Origin: Pseudomonas salomonii
Lineage (GTDB): Bacteria > Pseudomonadota > Gammaproteobacteria > Pseudomonadales > Pseudomonadaceae
Assembly: GCF_900107155.1 (NCBI RefSeq)
Contig: NZ_FNOX01000008.1
Span: 152,389-216,388, forward strand
DNA: 64,000 nucleotides
Reading direction: 5' to 3'
The position numbers and the translations under genes are program-made. The notes beneath the pieces were generated by a model, which ran no database searches, had not been told where the DNA came from, and was given only the letters and a program-made list of their open reading frames with translations. This document shows positions 35,183 to 42,231 of the stretch, in pieces; position 1 is the stretch's first letter, and every line of letters begins with the position of its first letter.

Positions 35183-36205
35183 ATGAACGCAATAACAGAC
35201 AACAAGCCTGCCACGGCACCGGTCAAGCACCGTCGGCGTTTACCCACCGAGCTGAGTATCTTCCTGGTGTTGATCGGCATCGGCCTGGTGTTTGAACTGT
35301 TCGGCTGGATCGTGCACGACCAGAGCTTCCTGATGAACTCCCAGCGTCTGGTGCTGATGATCCTGCAAGTGTCGATCATCGGCCTGCTGGCGATTGGCGT
35401 GACCCAGGTGATCATCACCACCGGTATCGACTTGTCGTCCGGCTCGGTGTTGGCGTTATCGGCGATGATCGCCGCCAGCTTGGCGCAAACCTCGGACTTT
35501 TCCCGGGCGGTGTTTCCCAGCCTGACCGACTTGCCCGTGTGGATTCCGGTGGCCATGGGCCTGGGTGTCGGGCTGCTGGCGGGGGCAATCAACGGCAGTA
35601 TCATTGCGGTGACCGGCATTCCGCCGTTTATTGCGACCCTGGGCATGATGGTCTCGGCCCGTGGCCTGGCGCGCTACTACACCGAAGGCCAGCCGGTGAG
35701 CATGCTCTCGGATTCGTACACGGCCATCGGCCATGGTGCGATGCCGGTGATTATCTTCCTGGTGGTGGCGGTGATCTTCCATATCGCCCTGCGCTACACC
35801 AAATATGGCAAGTACACCTACGCCATCGGCGGCAACATGCAGGCGGCGCGCACCTCGGGCATCAACGTCAAGCGTCACCTGATCATCGTCTACAGCATCG
35901 CCGGTCTGCTGGCGGGCCTGGCCGGTGTGGTGGCCTCGGCACGGGCTGCCACCGGCCAGGCCGGCATGGGCATGTCCTATGAGCTGGATGCGATTGCGGC
36001 GGCCGTGATCGGCGGCACCAGCCTGGCAGGCGGGGTAGGGCGCATCACCGGCACCGTGATCGGCGCGCTGATCCTCGGGGTGATGGCCAGCGGGTTTACC
36101 TTTGTGGGGGTGGATGCGTATATCCAGGACATCATCAAGGGCTTGATCATCGTGATTGCGGTGGTGATCGACCAGTACCGCAACAAGCGCAAGCTCAAGC
36201 GCTGA
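35183..36205 (+). CDS. Sugar ABC transporter permease
   Basis: A 340-residue RbsC-type inner-membrane permease with about ten hydrophobic segments. Family blocks are GVTQVIITTGIDLSSGSVLA, GIPPFIATLGMMVSARGLA, YAIGGNMQAARTSGINV and AAVIGGTSLAGGVGRITGT. ATG 35183 follows aagaaggtgattggct; a TTG two codons earlier is less likely. Last gene of the importer; a REP pair follows the stop. Confidence 0.92.
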   Translation: MNAITDNKPATAPVKHRRRLPTELSIFLVLIGIGLVFELFGWIVHDQSFLMNSQRLVLMILQVSIIGLLAIGVTQVIITTGIDLSSGSVLALSAMIAASLAQTSDFSRAVFPSLTDLPVWIPVAMGLGVGLLAGAINGSIIAVTGIPPFIATLGMMVSARGLARYYTEGQPVSMLSDSYTAIGHGAMPVIIFLVVAVIFHIALRYTKYGKYTYAIGGNMQAARTSGINVKRHLIIVYSIAGLLAGLAGVVASARAATGQAGMGMSYELDAIAAAVIGGTSLAGGVGRITGTVIGALILGVMASGFTFVGVDAYIQDIIKGLIIVIAVVIDQYRNKRKLKR

Positions 36206-36629
36206 AGCGGATTTGCAGCTGGCAGAGAAGCAAAATGTGGGAGCGGGCTTGCTCGCGAAGGCGGTGTATCAGTGCCAGGTGTACTGCCTGACACTCAGCA
36301 TTCGCGAGCAAGCCCGCTCCCACATTTGGATCTGTACGCATCAGTTCTAACCGTTTGTCTTCTATATAGCTCCACAGCACTGAATTTCTTGCTATAAACG
36401 CACTCCGATAACCGTTCGCCAAGCCCGTCCTGGTGCCTTTGGGGGTTAATTGGGAAAAATTGCCTGTCTTTTCAGTTGCTGAGCCCTCAAGTCGGCCTTA
36501 GACTGCCGCCCCTCGTAAATTGAGTGCCGGGTGGCGCTTGAAATGGACGGCGCCTTTCCGAGGCCTGCGAAGGTCTGCCGGAACGCTCCCTTATTCGCCT
36601 TAATGCACGTATTTTTTATAGAGAAATCA
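36206..36629 (+). other. 424-base intergenic region
   Basis: Apart from the REP pair at 36236-36325 no gene is supported. The last 250 bases should hold the promoter of the DksA-like gene. No Zur-type palindrome could be recognised there. Confidence 0.5.
36236..36325. repeat. REP palindrome pair after the inositol importer
   Basis: TGTGGGAGCGGGCTTGCTCG pairs with CGAGCAAGCCCGCTCCCACA across about 50 bases. It lies 30 bases after the permease stop and may act as the 3' boundary of the importer mRNA. Confidence 0.92.
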
Positions 36630-37034
36630 ATGACAAAGGAAAAGTTGCTGGCCATGCCGGCGGATGACTACATGAATGCCGAACAGCACGCTTTTTTCGA
36701 GAAGTTGCTGCAAGACATGAAAGTGGAACACCACGAGCGCATTGAGCAGAACCGCATCGCCATCGAAAGCCTGGACACCCCGGCGGACCCGGCTGACGCT
36801 GCCTCTGTGGAAGAAGAGCGCACCTGGCTGGTAAACGCCATCGACCGCGACCAGCGCATGCTGCCGCAGCTTGAGCGTGCCCTGGAGCGCATCAAGGAAG
36901 ATTCTTTTGGCTGGTGTGATGACAGCGGCGAGCCTATCGGCCTCAAGCGCCTGCTGATCAGCCCGACCACCAAATACTGCATCGAAGCGCAAGAGCGCCA
37001 CGAGCAGATCGACAAGCACCAGCGCCAGGCCTGA
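36630..37034 (+). CDS. DksA/TraR-family protein lacking two zinc cysteines
   Basis: A 134-residue protein with an N-terminal coiled coil (about residues 15-92) and a C-terminal finger. DksA has four zinc cysteines; here only Cys96 and Cys117 remain, with Ser99 and Ala120 at the other positions (GWCDDSGEP, YCIEAQERH). The length and two-cysteine finger match P. aeruginosa DksA2, a zinc-independent substitute that acts with RNA polymerase and ppGpp. Here no zinc-uptake genes are adjacent. The acidic tip is represented by PADPADAASVEEE (residues 51-63). ATG 36630 is chosen as the first that gives the family length. Confidence 0.8.
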   Translation: MTKEKLLAMPADDYMNAEQHAFFEKLLQDMKVEHHERIEQNRIAIESLDTPADPADAASVEEERTWLVNAIDRDQRMLPQLERALERIKEDSFGWCDDSGEPIGLKRLLISPTTKYCIEAQERHEQIDKHQRQA

Positions 37035-37044
37035 TCCGCTGAAG

Positions 37045-37070
37045 TCGGGCATCGCAGCTGTGATGCCCGA
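37045..37070 (+). terminator. Hairpin after the DksA-like gene
   Basis: TCGGGCATC and GATGCCCGA form a perfect nine-pair stem with an eight-base loop, ten bases after the stop codon. There is no U tract downstream, so it may be a weak or factor-assisted terminator or simply protect the 3' end. Confidence 0.4.
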
Positions 37071-37194
37071 AGAAACACCCGTTACGCCCCTGTCTATTGA
37101 TCTGCTGCAAGCCCCCCACGAAAGGCCCATGGATAATGGCTCTATAGTGGCGTTTAATGCAGCAACAATAACGACAAACAGTGGGGTGACGACG

Positions 37195-38811
37195 ATGGCT
37201 GGAGACGGATCTCTGATGGGCGCAGCAGCGCCACCGCAATCGGTGGTGCGTGTGCTGCCCGGCTGGCTGACGCCGCTTATGCAGAGCACCGCGCTGGTGC
37301 TGGTTTTGCTGGGCCTCTCGTTTGCCGGTTTGCCGCTGTACCTGTGCCTGCCACTGGCTTTGCTGGTGATCTGGCTGCCTGCGCTCAAAGCCCGAGTGCC
37401 GGGTGTCGCGCCGCCCCTGGCGATTGATGCACTGGGTGAGCTGACTCGCGATCTTTCCTACACCACCAGTCATAACGCGCTTTCCGCTGCCGGCGTGGCC
37501 TATTCGGTCAAGCAACTGGCCGCGCGCGTGCAATCGCAATTAGGCGCCGCCAGGCAAATTGTCAGCAGCGCCGAAGTGATGATCGACACCGAGCAAGTCA
37601 CCTCTGAACTCAGCCGGCAGGCCTTGGGCGCGGCCAGCCAGGCGCACCAGCGCAGCACGGAAGGGCGCGAAGTGTTGGCCCAATCGATCACCCGCATGCA
37701 CCAACTGCGCCTGCGCGCCAATGCTAGCCGAGAGTTGATCGAAGCGCTGAGCCAGCGCAGTGAAGAGATCCAGCGTGTGACCCTGGTGATCCAGTCCATT
37801 GCCAGCCAGACTAACTTGCTCGCGCTGAACGCCGCCATTGAAGCGGCGCGCGCCGGTGAGCACGGGCGCGGCTTTGCCGTAGTGGCCGATGAGGTGCGTG
37901 GCCTGGCCGGGCGTACGGCCACGGCGACGGATGAGGTCGGCGTGATGGTCGCCGATATTCAACAACGCACCGCCCAGGTCGTGGAGCAGATTCGTCAACT
38001 GTCCGCCGACTTGCACATCGGCGTCGAGCAGGTGGAGCAGGCGGGTGAGCACCTGGAAAATATCGCCAGCCTGGCCGCTGGCGTAGAAGGGCAGGTCAAC
38101 GAGATCGCCCAAGGCACCGACACCAACCGCGCGCAACTTGACAGCCTGTTTCACGCGGTCGAGCAGATGCGCAGCGATCTATCGGTGAGCGACCAGCAGA
38201 CGCGGCAACTGGCCGAGGTCGCGGTGCAAATGGAAGGGCAGGCCGAAACCATCAGTGAGCGCCTGGCTGAAGTCGGGCTGGATGACTATCACCAGCGCAT
38301 CTACGACCTGGCCCGTGAAGGGGCGAGCCGTATTGGTGCACAATTCGAGGCTGACATCCTGCAAAACCGCATCAGCCTGGAAGACCTGTTCGACCGCAGC
38401 TACACCCCCATCCCCAACACCCAACCGAGCAAATACCACACGCGCTTTGATGGCTATACCGACCAAGTGCTGCCGGCGATCCAGGAGGCATTGCTGCCGC
38501 GTCATGAGGGGCTGGTGTTCGCGATTGCCTGCACACCGCAGGGCTATGTGCCCACGCATAACAAGGCGTTCTCCCATGCCCTGACCGGCGATGCACAGGT
38601 TGACGCCGTGCAGAACCGTACCAAACGCAAGTTTGACGACCGTACCGGCATTCGTTGCGGCAGCCATCAGCAAGCGGTGCTGTTGCAGACCTACACCCGC
38701 GACACCGGGGAACTGATGCACGATTTGTCGGTGCCGATCATGGTCAAGGGGCGGCATTGGGGTGGCTTGCGCCTGGGCTATAAACCGGAAGGGGCCAAGG
38801 CTGGGCATTAG
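37195..38811 (+). CDS. Methyl-accepting chemotaxis protein with C-terminal sensory domain
   Basis: A 538-residue receptor. Two closely spaced transmembrane segments (about residues 25-65) leave almost no periplasmic loop. A coiled coil with the conserved MCP hairpin tip follows (IASQTNLLALNAAIEAARAG, then FAVVADEVRGLAGRTATAT). After it comes a cytoplasmic C-terminal domain of about 130 residues (FDRSYTPIPNTQPSKYHTRF, YVPTHNKAFS, PIMVKGRHWGGLRLGYK) found at the end of some chemoreceptors. This order, sensor after signalling domain, suggests detection of an internal cue. The start is uncertain: ATG 37195 follows ggggtga; ATG 37129 is an alternative. A terminator hairpin follows. Confidence 0.87.
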   Translation: MAGDGSLMGAAAPPQSVVRVLPGWLTPLMQSTALVLVLLGLSFAGLPLYLCLPLALLVIWLPALKARVPGVAPPLAIDALGELTRDLSYTTSHNALSAAGVAYSVKQLAARVQSQLGAARQIVSSAEVMIDTEQVTSELSRQALGAASQAHQRSTEGREVLAQSITRMHQLRLRANASRELIEALSQRSEEIQRVTLVIQSIASQTNLLALNAAIEAARAGEHGRGFAVVADEVRGLAGRTATATDEVGVMVADIQQRTAQVVEQIRQLSADLHIGVEQVEQAGEHLENIASLAAGVEGQVNEIAQGTDTNRAQLDSLFHAVEQMRSDLSVSDQQTRQLAEVAVQMEGQAETISERLAEVGLDDYHQRIYDLAREGASRIGAQFEADILQNRISLEDLFDRSYTPIPNTQPSKYHTRFDGYTDQVLPAIQEALLPRHEGLVFAIACTPQGYVPTHNKAFSHALTGDAQVDAVQNRTKRKFDDRTGIRCGSHQQAVLLQTYTRDTGELMHDLSVPIMVKGRHWGGLRLGYKPEGAKAGH

Positions 38812-38834
38812 GATTGTTACTGTTTATGCAATGG

Positions 38835-38857
38835 AGCTATTCCGGGGATAGCTTTTT
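38835..38857 (+). terminator. Rho-independent terminator of the chemoreceptor gene
   Basis: AGCTAT and ATAGCT pair around a short GC-rich loop and are followed directly by TTTTT. The element lies 24 bases after the stop codon. Confidence 0.6.
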
Positions 38858-38925
38858 CCAACGTGAATAAAACCGTAGCATGGCCAACATTGTTAGGTAG
38901 CTAACTAATGTGGCGGAGAAGCTCC

Positions 38926-39129
38926 ATGCAAAACAAGGTCGATGTCGCCGTAATGATCGGCAGCGGTGTTCCCGAAACCCTGCGTGCGCTGGGCCAGAAA
39001 GCCTGCTGGGTGGTGTTGCTCAACGGCGAGCAACGCGGCACGGCATTCGCCAGCCGCAGTGAAGCCGAGGAGTGCAGGGCTGCCTGGCAGGCGCTGATGC
39101 ACCTGGAGCAGTCAGACAGCCTGCATTGA
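38926..39129 (+). CDS. Small conserved protein of unknown function
   Basis: A 67-residue soluble protein starting at ATG 38926 after ggagaagctcc. It reads VMIGSGVPETLRALGQKACW then VVLLNGEQRGTAFASRSEAE, resembling a short alpha/beta domain. No family is recognised. It is convergent with the DUF2789 gene, seven bases between the ends. Confidence 0.6.
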   Translation: MQNKVDVAVMIGSGVPETLRALGQKACWVVLLNGEQRGTAFASRSEAEECRAAWQALMHLEQSDSLH

Positions 39130-39135
39130 GGCGTG

Positions 39136-39372
39136 TTATTGGGGCTGGTGCAGGCGCTGGTTCAGCTCATCCACCGCAATTGCCCATTCGGCGTCGTCGC
39201 GCAGTTCTTCCTTGAGAAACGCCGCCTGTTGTGGCGACCAGAAGGGGGCGTCGATCAGCTTCACGTCTTCAGGCAGCGGATGCGCGACGATAAACGCGTC
39301 GATGGCTTCGGGTGTCGAGTCCAGGCCGAGTTGTTCAAACAGGGTTTCAAGCGTTGGGATTGGCGCGTCCAT
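39136..39372 (-). CDS. DUF2789-family protein
   Basis: A 78-residue acidic protein: TLETLFEQLGLDSTPEAIDA, then FIVAHPLPEDVKLIDAPFWS and a helical tail ending in LNQRLHQPQ. This is the pattern of DUF2789, small single-domain proteins of unknown role common in Pseudomonas. ATG 39372 is supported by tggagatc upstream; longer in-frame extensions are rich in Cys and Arg and look non-coding. Confidence 0.8.
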   Translation of the reverse strand: MDAPIPTLETLFEQLGLDSTPEAIDAFIVAHPLPEDVKLIDAPFWSPQQAAFLKEELRDDAEWAIAVDELNQRLHQPQ

Positions 39373-39449
39373 GGTGGGATCTCCATGCAAGGTGAGGGAT
39401 GTTGTGCATGTGAGGCCTTGGACGCGACAGAGTTCAGGATTTACACAGG

Positions 39450-39680
39450 TCAGGAATTGAGTGCACCTGAATCCACGGCGGACTTCAGCGCCTTGGCGGC
39501 ATCTTTGCCGGCAATGGCCGCAGCGTCGGCGGTTTTGAACCAACGATCTTTTTCGACCTGATGCGTGGTGACCGCGGTCAACGGTGGTTTGGCTCGCATA
39601 ATGATCACCGCTTGAAACTCACCGTCTACTTCCCGCGCATCGCCATGGATGAAAAATTCGCCAATATCAAATTCCGTCAC
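39450..39680 (-). CDS. Small conserved protein of unknown function
   Basis: A 76-residue protein starting with GTG 39680, chosen because gaagggaaggcaatac is a very strong ribosome site right before VTEFDIGEFFIHGDAREVDG. The middle AVIIMRAKPPLTAVTTHQVE and the Ala-rich helix ADAAAIAGKDAAKALKSAV look like one compact domain. Longer starts (ATG 39752 or 39842) have no ribosome site. No function can be assigned. Confidence 0.6.
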   Translation of the reverse strand: MTEFDIGEFFIHGDAREVDGEFQAVIIMRAKPPLTAVTTHQVEKDRWFKTADAAAIAGKDAAKALKSAVDSGALNS

Positions 39681-39816
39681 GTATTGCCTTCCCTTCAAGT
39701 TAACTGCATCAAGGTCACTGCACTGATGAATTGCGACCCGCAAGGGACACATTTCAATGGGCGGGTCAGTATGGCAGTAGTTGAAGGGCGGCGGCGCAGT
39801 AAAGTCACGCGGGTGA

Positions 39817-40080
39817 CTAAACCATCGCGCCGTGAATTGCATTCAGGCTGGCTTCGAGCTGTTTGGCCAATTCACAGGCCTTCGAGTGCGTGCTGCGAAA
39901 GCCTTTGATCCTGCCGCTGGTCACTTCCAGGATATGAAAGAAATTGCGCCCGGCCGGTACTACTTGGTAAAGAACGCAATTGGAGTACCCGTTAGGGTTA
40001 TGTAAGCAGTAGTATTGGCGCTCGTCGGGACATGATGAACGAGTGCGGGACGACATAACGGCGTGTTGACGTGGTTGCAT
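39817..40080 (-). CDS. Small conserved protein of unknown function
   Basis: An 87-residue protein with ATG 40080 behind the ribosome site aggagctgagc. Its core FFHILEVTSGRIKGFRSTHS and KACELAKQLEASLNAIHG resembles the short alpha/beta pattern of the 67-residue protein at 38926, but similarity is weak. Several cysteines are in the first half. It is on the same strand as the 76-residue gene 136 bases downstream, so they may be co-transcribed. Confidence 0.6.
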   Translation of the reverse strand: MQPRQHAVMSSRTRSSCPDERQYYCLHNPNGYSNCVLYQVVPAGRNFFHILEVTSGRIKGFRSTHSKACELAKQLEASLNAIHGAMV

Positions 40081-40466
40081 GCTCAGCTCCTGTCGATCGA
40101 TCTTGTGGACTTGCCAGCAGCGTTTCGAGTGGTTTTGAACCGGGTTGCTGTTTTAGTATTGTCGTTGGCAGCCGATGCCTGGTTCCATTCCGGGTGTTAT
40201 GTAATGTGTAGGCTGTCGGAAATCGCGTTTTTAACCGGGTTATTCTCTGAAGTGGGTCGGTGCGAGTTCTCGGGCGGCTGAACCTGTGATTTGCTGTGTC
40301 GCCTGATGACCTTGCATAAGGTCCATCGTGCATCTCTGTACTAGTCTTATGGCGTGGCGGCAGGTTTTCTTCAGCTTTTTACGAATGTGTGATCGAGCCG
40401 TAACGGCCGTTTTTTTGTGCTGCCCGCTCCGGCGGTCAGTGCCTTTTTTGATGTGGGGGCGTTTCC
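40081..40466. other. 386-base divergent intergenic region
   Basis: No protein gene is supported. Two structures stand out: a palindrome GACCTT-GCAT-AAGGTC at 40308-40323, and GCCG-TAA-CGGC at 40397-40407 followed by seven T at 40410-40416, which looks like a small rightward terminator or attenuator. A short untranslated RNA ending there cannot be excluded. Confidence 0.4.
40397..40416 (+). terminator. Small hairpin with T run
   Basis: GCCG-TAA-CGGC followed by CG and seven T. The stem is only four pairs, but the T run is strong. It lies upstream of the 156-residue gene at 40467 and would end any transcript begun in the 386-base intergenic region. Confidence 0.3.
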
Positions 40467-40937
40467 TTGGCAGTCAGTAATCTGGATATGCACGCGTTAT
40501 TCGTGCTGGGTGATTTGCGCGCAAAGTTGGTCAAGCAGTTTCAATCCCGTTTCGTTTACATCACTGAACAGACGCCGGAAGGCATTTACATCGCCGAGAT
40601 CGATACCGAATCGGCGCTGGTCGTGGATGACAAGCCGCGCCTGGAACTCAAGGTCGGTGACCATTTTCGTGCCGCCGTGTTGCCTAGCCGTGAAGGCGGC
40701 AAGTTCGAATTGAAGTTTCGCGACATCAAGTTGACGGTGTATGGCTTGGGCGATTACGCCTTTGTTTCGTCGACCGAAGGCCAGGGCATCGTGTTCAAGG
40801 AAGGCCACAGCGTGATGCTGGTGTTCGCCGCCAATGAACAGTTGCAGGAAGGCTTGACCAAAACCCTCAAGGCCGTGACCGGCAAGGCCGCCAAATGGCG
40901 CAAGGGTGAACTGGTGACGTTCAAGGCCAGTGAGTAA
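40467..40937 (+). CDS. Conserved protein of unknown function
   Basis: A 156-residue soluble protein, beta-rich in the middle (YITEQTPEGIYIAEIDTESA, FELKFRDIKLTVYGLGDYAF) with a basic C-terminal helix (KTLKAVTGKAAKWRKGEL). No signal peptide or membrane segment. TTG 40467 is placed behind ggggg; ATG 40488 is an alternative that removes seven residues. I do not recognise the family. It stands alone, with REP-free flanks and a binding-protein gene 132 bases downstream. Confidence 0.7.
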   Translation: MAVSNLDMHALFVLGDLRAKLVKQFQSRFVYITEQTPEGIYIAEIDTESALVVDDKPRLELKVGDHFRAAVLPSREGGKFELKFRDIKLTVYGLGDYAFVSSTEGQGIVFKEGHSVMLVFAANEQLQEGLTKTLKAVTGKAAKWRKGELVTFKASE

Positions 40938-41069
40938 CTGCTAAACACTCTGTGTATTTTTGCTCCTCCGGAACCTCTACTACAGTTGAGTTGACTTAAC
41001 TATTCAGAGGCTTCGCGCATCCGCAGCAAAGCCGCCCGCTATGGCTGTGAAAATGCGAGGTGCAAAGGC

Positions 41070-42089
41070 ATGAAAGGATTGAGAACCCGGGTGGTTGCGG
41101 CTGCGGCTGCGGCGCTGACGACCATGAGTCTGTCGTTGCCGGTATCGGCTGCGCAAACGCCGGTGCACTTTGCCGACCTGAACTGGGAAAGCGGCAGCCT
41201 GATCACCGAGGTGCTGCGCTTTATCGTCGAAAAGGGCTATGACCTGCCCACCGATACGTTGCCCGGTACCACCATCACCCTGGAAACCGCGCTGGCGAAA
41301 AATGACATCCAGGTGATCGGCGAAGAATGGGCCGGCCGCAGCCCGGTGTGGATCAAGGCCGAAGCCGAAGGCAAAGTCATCGGCCTGGGCGATACGGTCA
41401 AAGGCGCCACCGAGGGTTGGTGGGTGCCGGAATACGTGGTCAAGGGCGACCCGGCCAAAGGCCTCAAGCCGCTGGCGCCGGACCTCAAGACCGTGCAGGA
41501 CCTGGCGCGTTACAAGGAGGTGTTCAAAGACCCGGAGTCGCCCGGCAAAGGGCGCTTTCTCAACAGCCCGATCGGCTGGACCTCGGAAGTGGTCAATGCG
41601 CAGAAGCTCAAGGCTTATGGCTTGAACGACAGCTATGTGAACTTCCGCAGCGGCTCGGGTGCGGCGCTGGATGCGGAGATTGCGTCGTCGATTCGCCGGG
41701 GCAAGCCGGTGCTGTTCTACTACTGGTCGCCAACACCCTTGATGGGCCGCTACAAGTTGATCCAGCTGGAAGAACCGCCATTTGACGCCGATGCCTGGAA
41801 GACCCTGACCGATGCAGACAACCCCAACCCACGGCCGACCCGCTCGTTGGCGTCCAAGCTGAGCATCGGTGTGTCGACACCGTTCCAGCAGGCGCAGCCG
41901 CAGATTGCCGAGTTCTTTACCAAGGTGCAGTTCCCGATCGAGCCGTTGAATAAAGCCCTGGCGGCGATGAGTGAAAATCACACGGCGCCGCGTGAAGTGG
42001 CGCAGGTGTTCCTCAAGGAACATCCTGAAGTGTGGAAAGCGTGGTTGACGCCGGAGGTGGCGCAGAAGGTTGAGGCGAGCCTGAAGTAA
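41070..42089 (+). CDS. Glycine betaine/choline-type ABC substrate-binding protein
   Basis: A 339-residue periplasmic protein. The signal peptide ends near residue 28 (SLSLPVSAA). The OpuAC-type domain shows VHFADLNWESGSLITEVL, a quaternary-amine binding pattern of aromatic residues (EEWAGRSPVW, EGWWVPEYV) and VLFYYWSPTPLMG. Binding of a betaine or choline-like osmolyte is inferred. No ATPase or permease gene is next to it, so it probably feeds a transporter encoded elsewhere, as known for several orphan betaine-type binding proteins in Pseudomonas. Confidence 0.85.
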   Translation: MKGLRTRVVAAAAAALTTMSLSLPVSAAQTPVHFADLNWESGSLITEVLRFIVEKGYDLPTDTLPGTTITLETALAKNDIQVIGEEWAGRSPVWIKAEAEGKVIGLGDTVKGATEGWWVPEYVVKGDPAKGLKPLAPDLKTVQDLARYKEVFKDPESPGKGRFLNSPIGWTSEVVNAQKLKAYGLNDSYVNFRSGSGAALDAEIASSIRRGKPVLFYYWSPTPLMGRYKLIQLEEPPFDADAWKTLTDADNPNPRPTRSLASKLSIGVSTPFQQAQPQIAEFFTKVQFPIEPLNKALAAMSENHTAPREVAQVFLKEHPEVWKAWLTPEVAQKVEASLK

Positions 42090-42121
42090 CCGCAGCTCTT
42101 TCTATCGTATAAAGATCCAAA

Positions 42122-42212
42122 TGTGGGAGCGGGCTTGCTCGCGAATGCGGTGGTTCAGTCAATCTATCCAGTGACAGACACACCGCATTCGCGAGCAAGC
42201 CCGCTCCCACAT
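42122..42212. repeat. REP palindrome pair
   Basis: TGTGGGAGCGGGCTTGCTCG and CGAGCAAGCCCGCTCCCACA enclose an inner pair GCGAATGCGGTG / CACCGCATTCGC. It lies between the convergent ends of the binding-protein gene and a TonB receptor gene and ends in a T run (attttttatt), so it may also terminate transcription rightward. Confidence 0.92.
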
Positions 42213-42231
42213 TTTTTATTGCATTGCAGGT

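Noticed and set aside
36330..36629. Zur box expected before a DksA2-like gene
   Set aside because: No GTTATA-type palindrome was found by eye in the upstream 300 bases.
37060..37194. Longer chemoreceptor start at GTG 37060
   Set aside because: This codon lies inside the loop and stem of the hairpin after the DksA-like gene and has no ribosome site.
18088..42212. Recurrent palindromes considered as a CRISPR array
   Set aside because: Copies are kilobases apart, in inverted pairs, and lack regular spacers or cas genes; they are REP elements.
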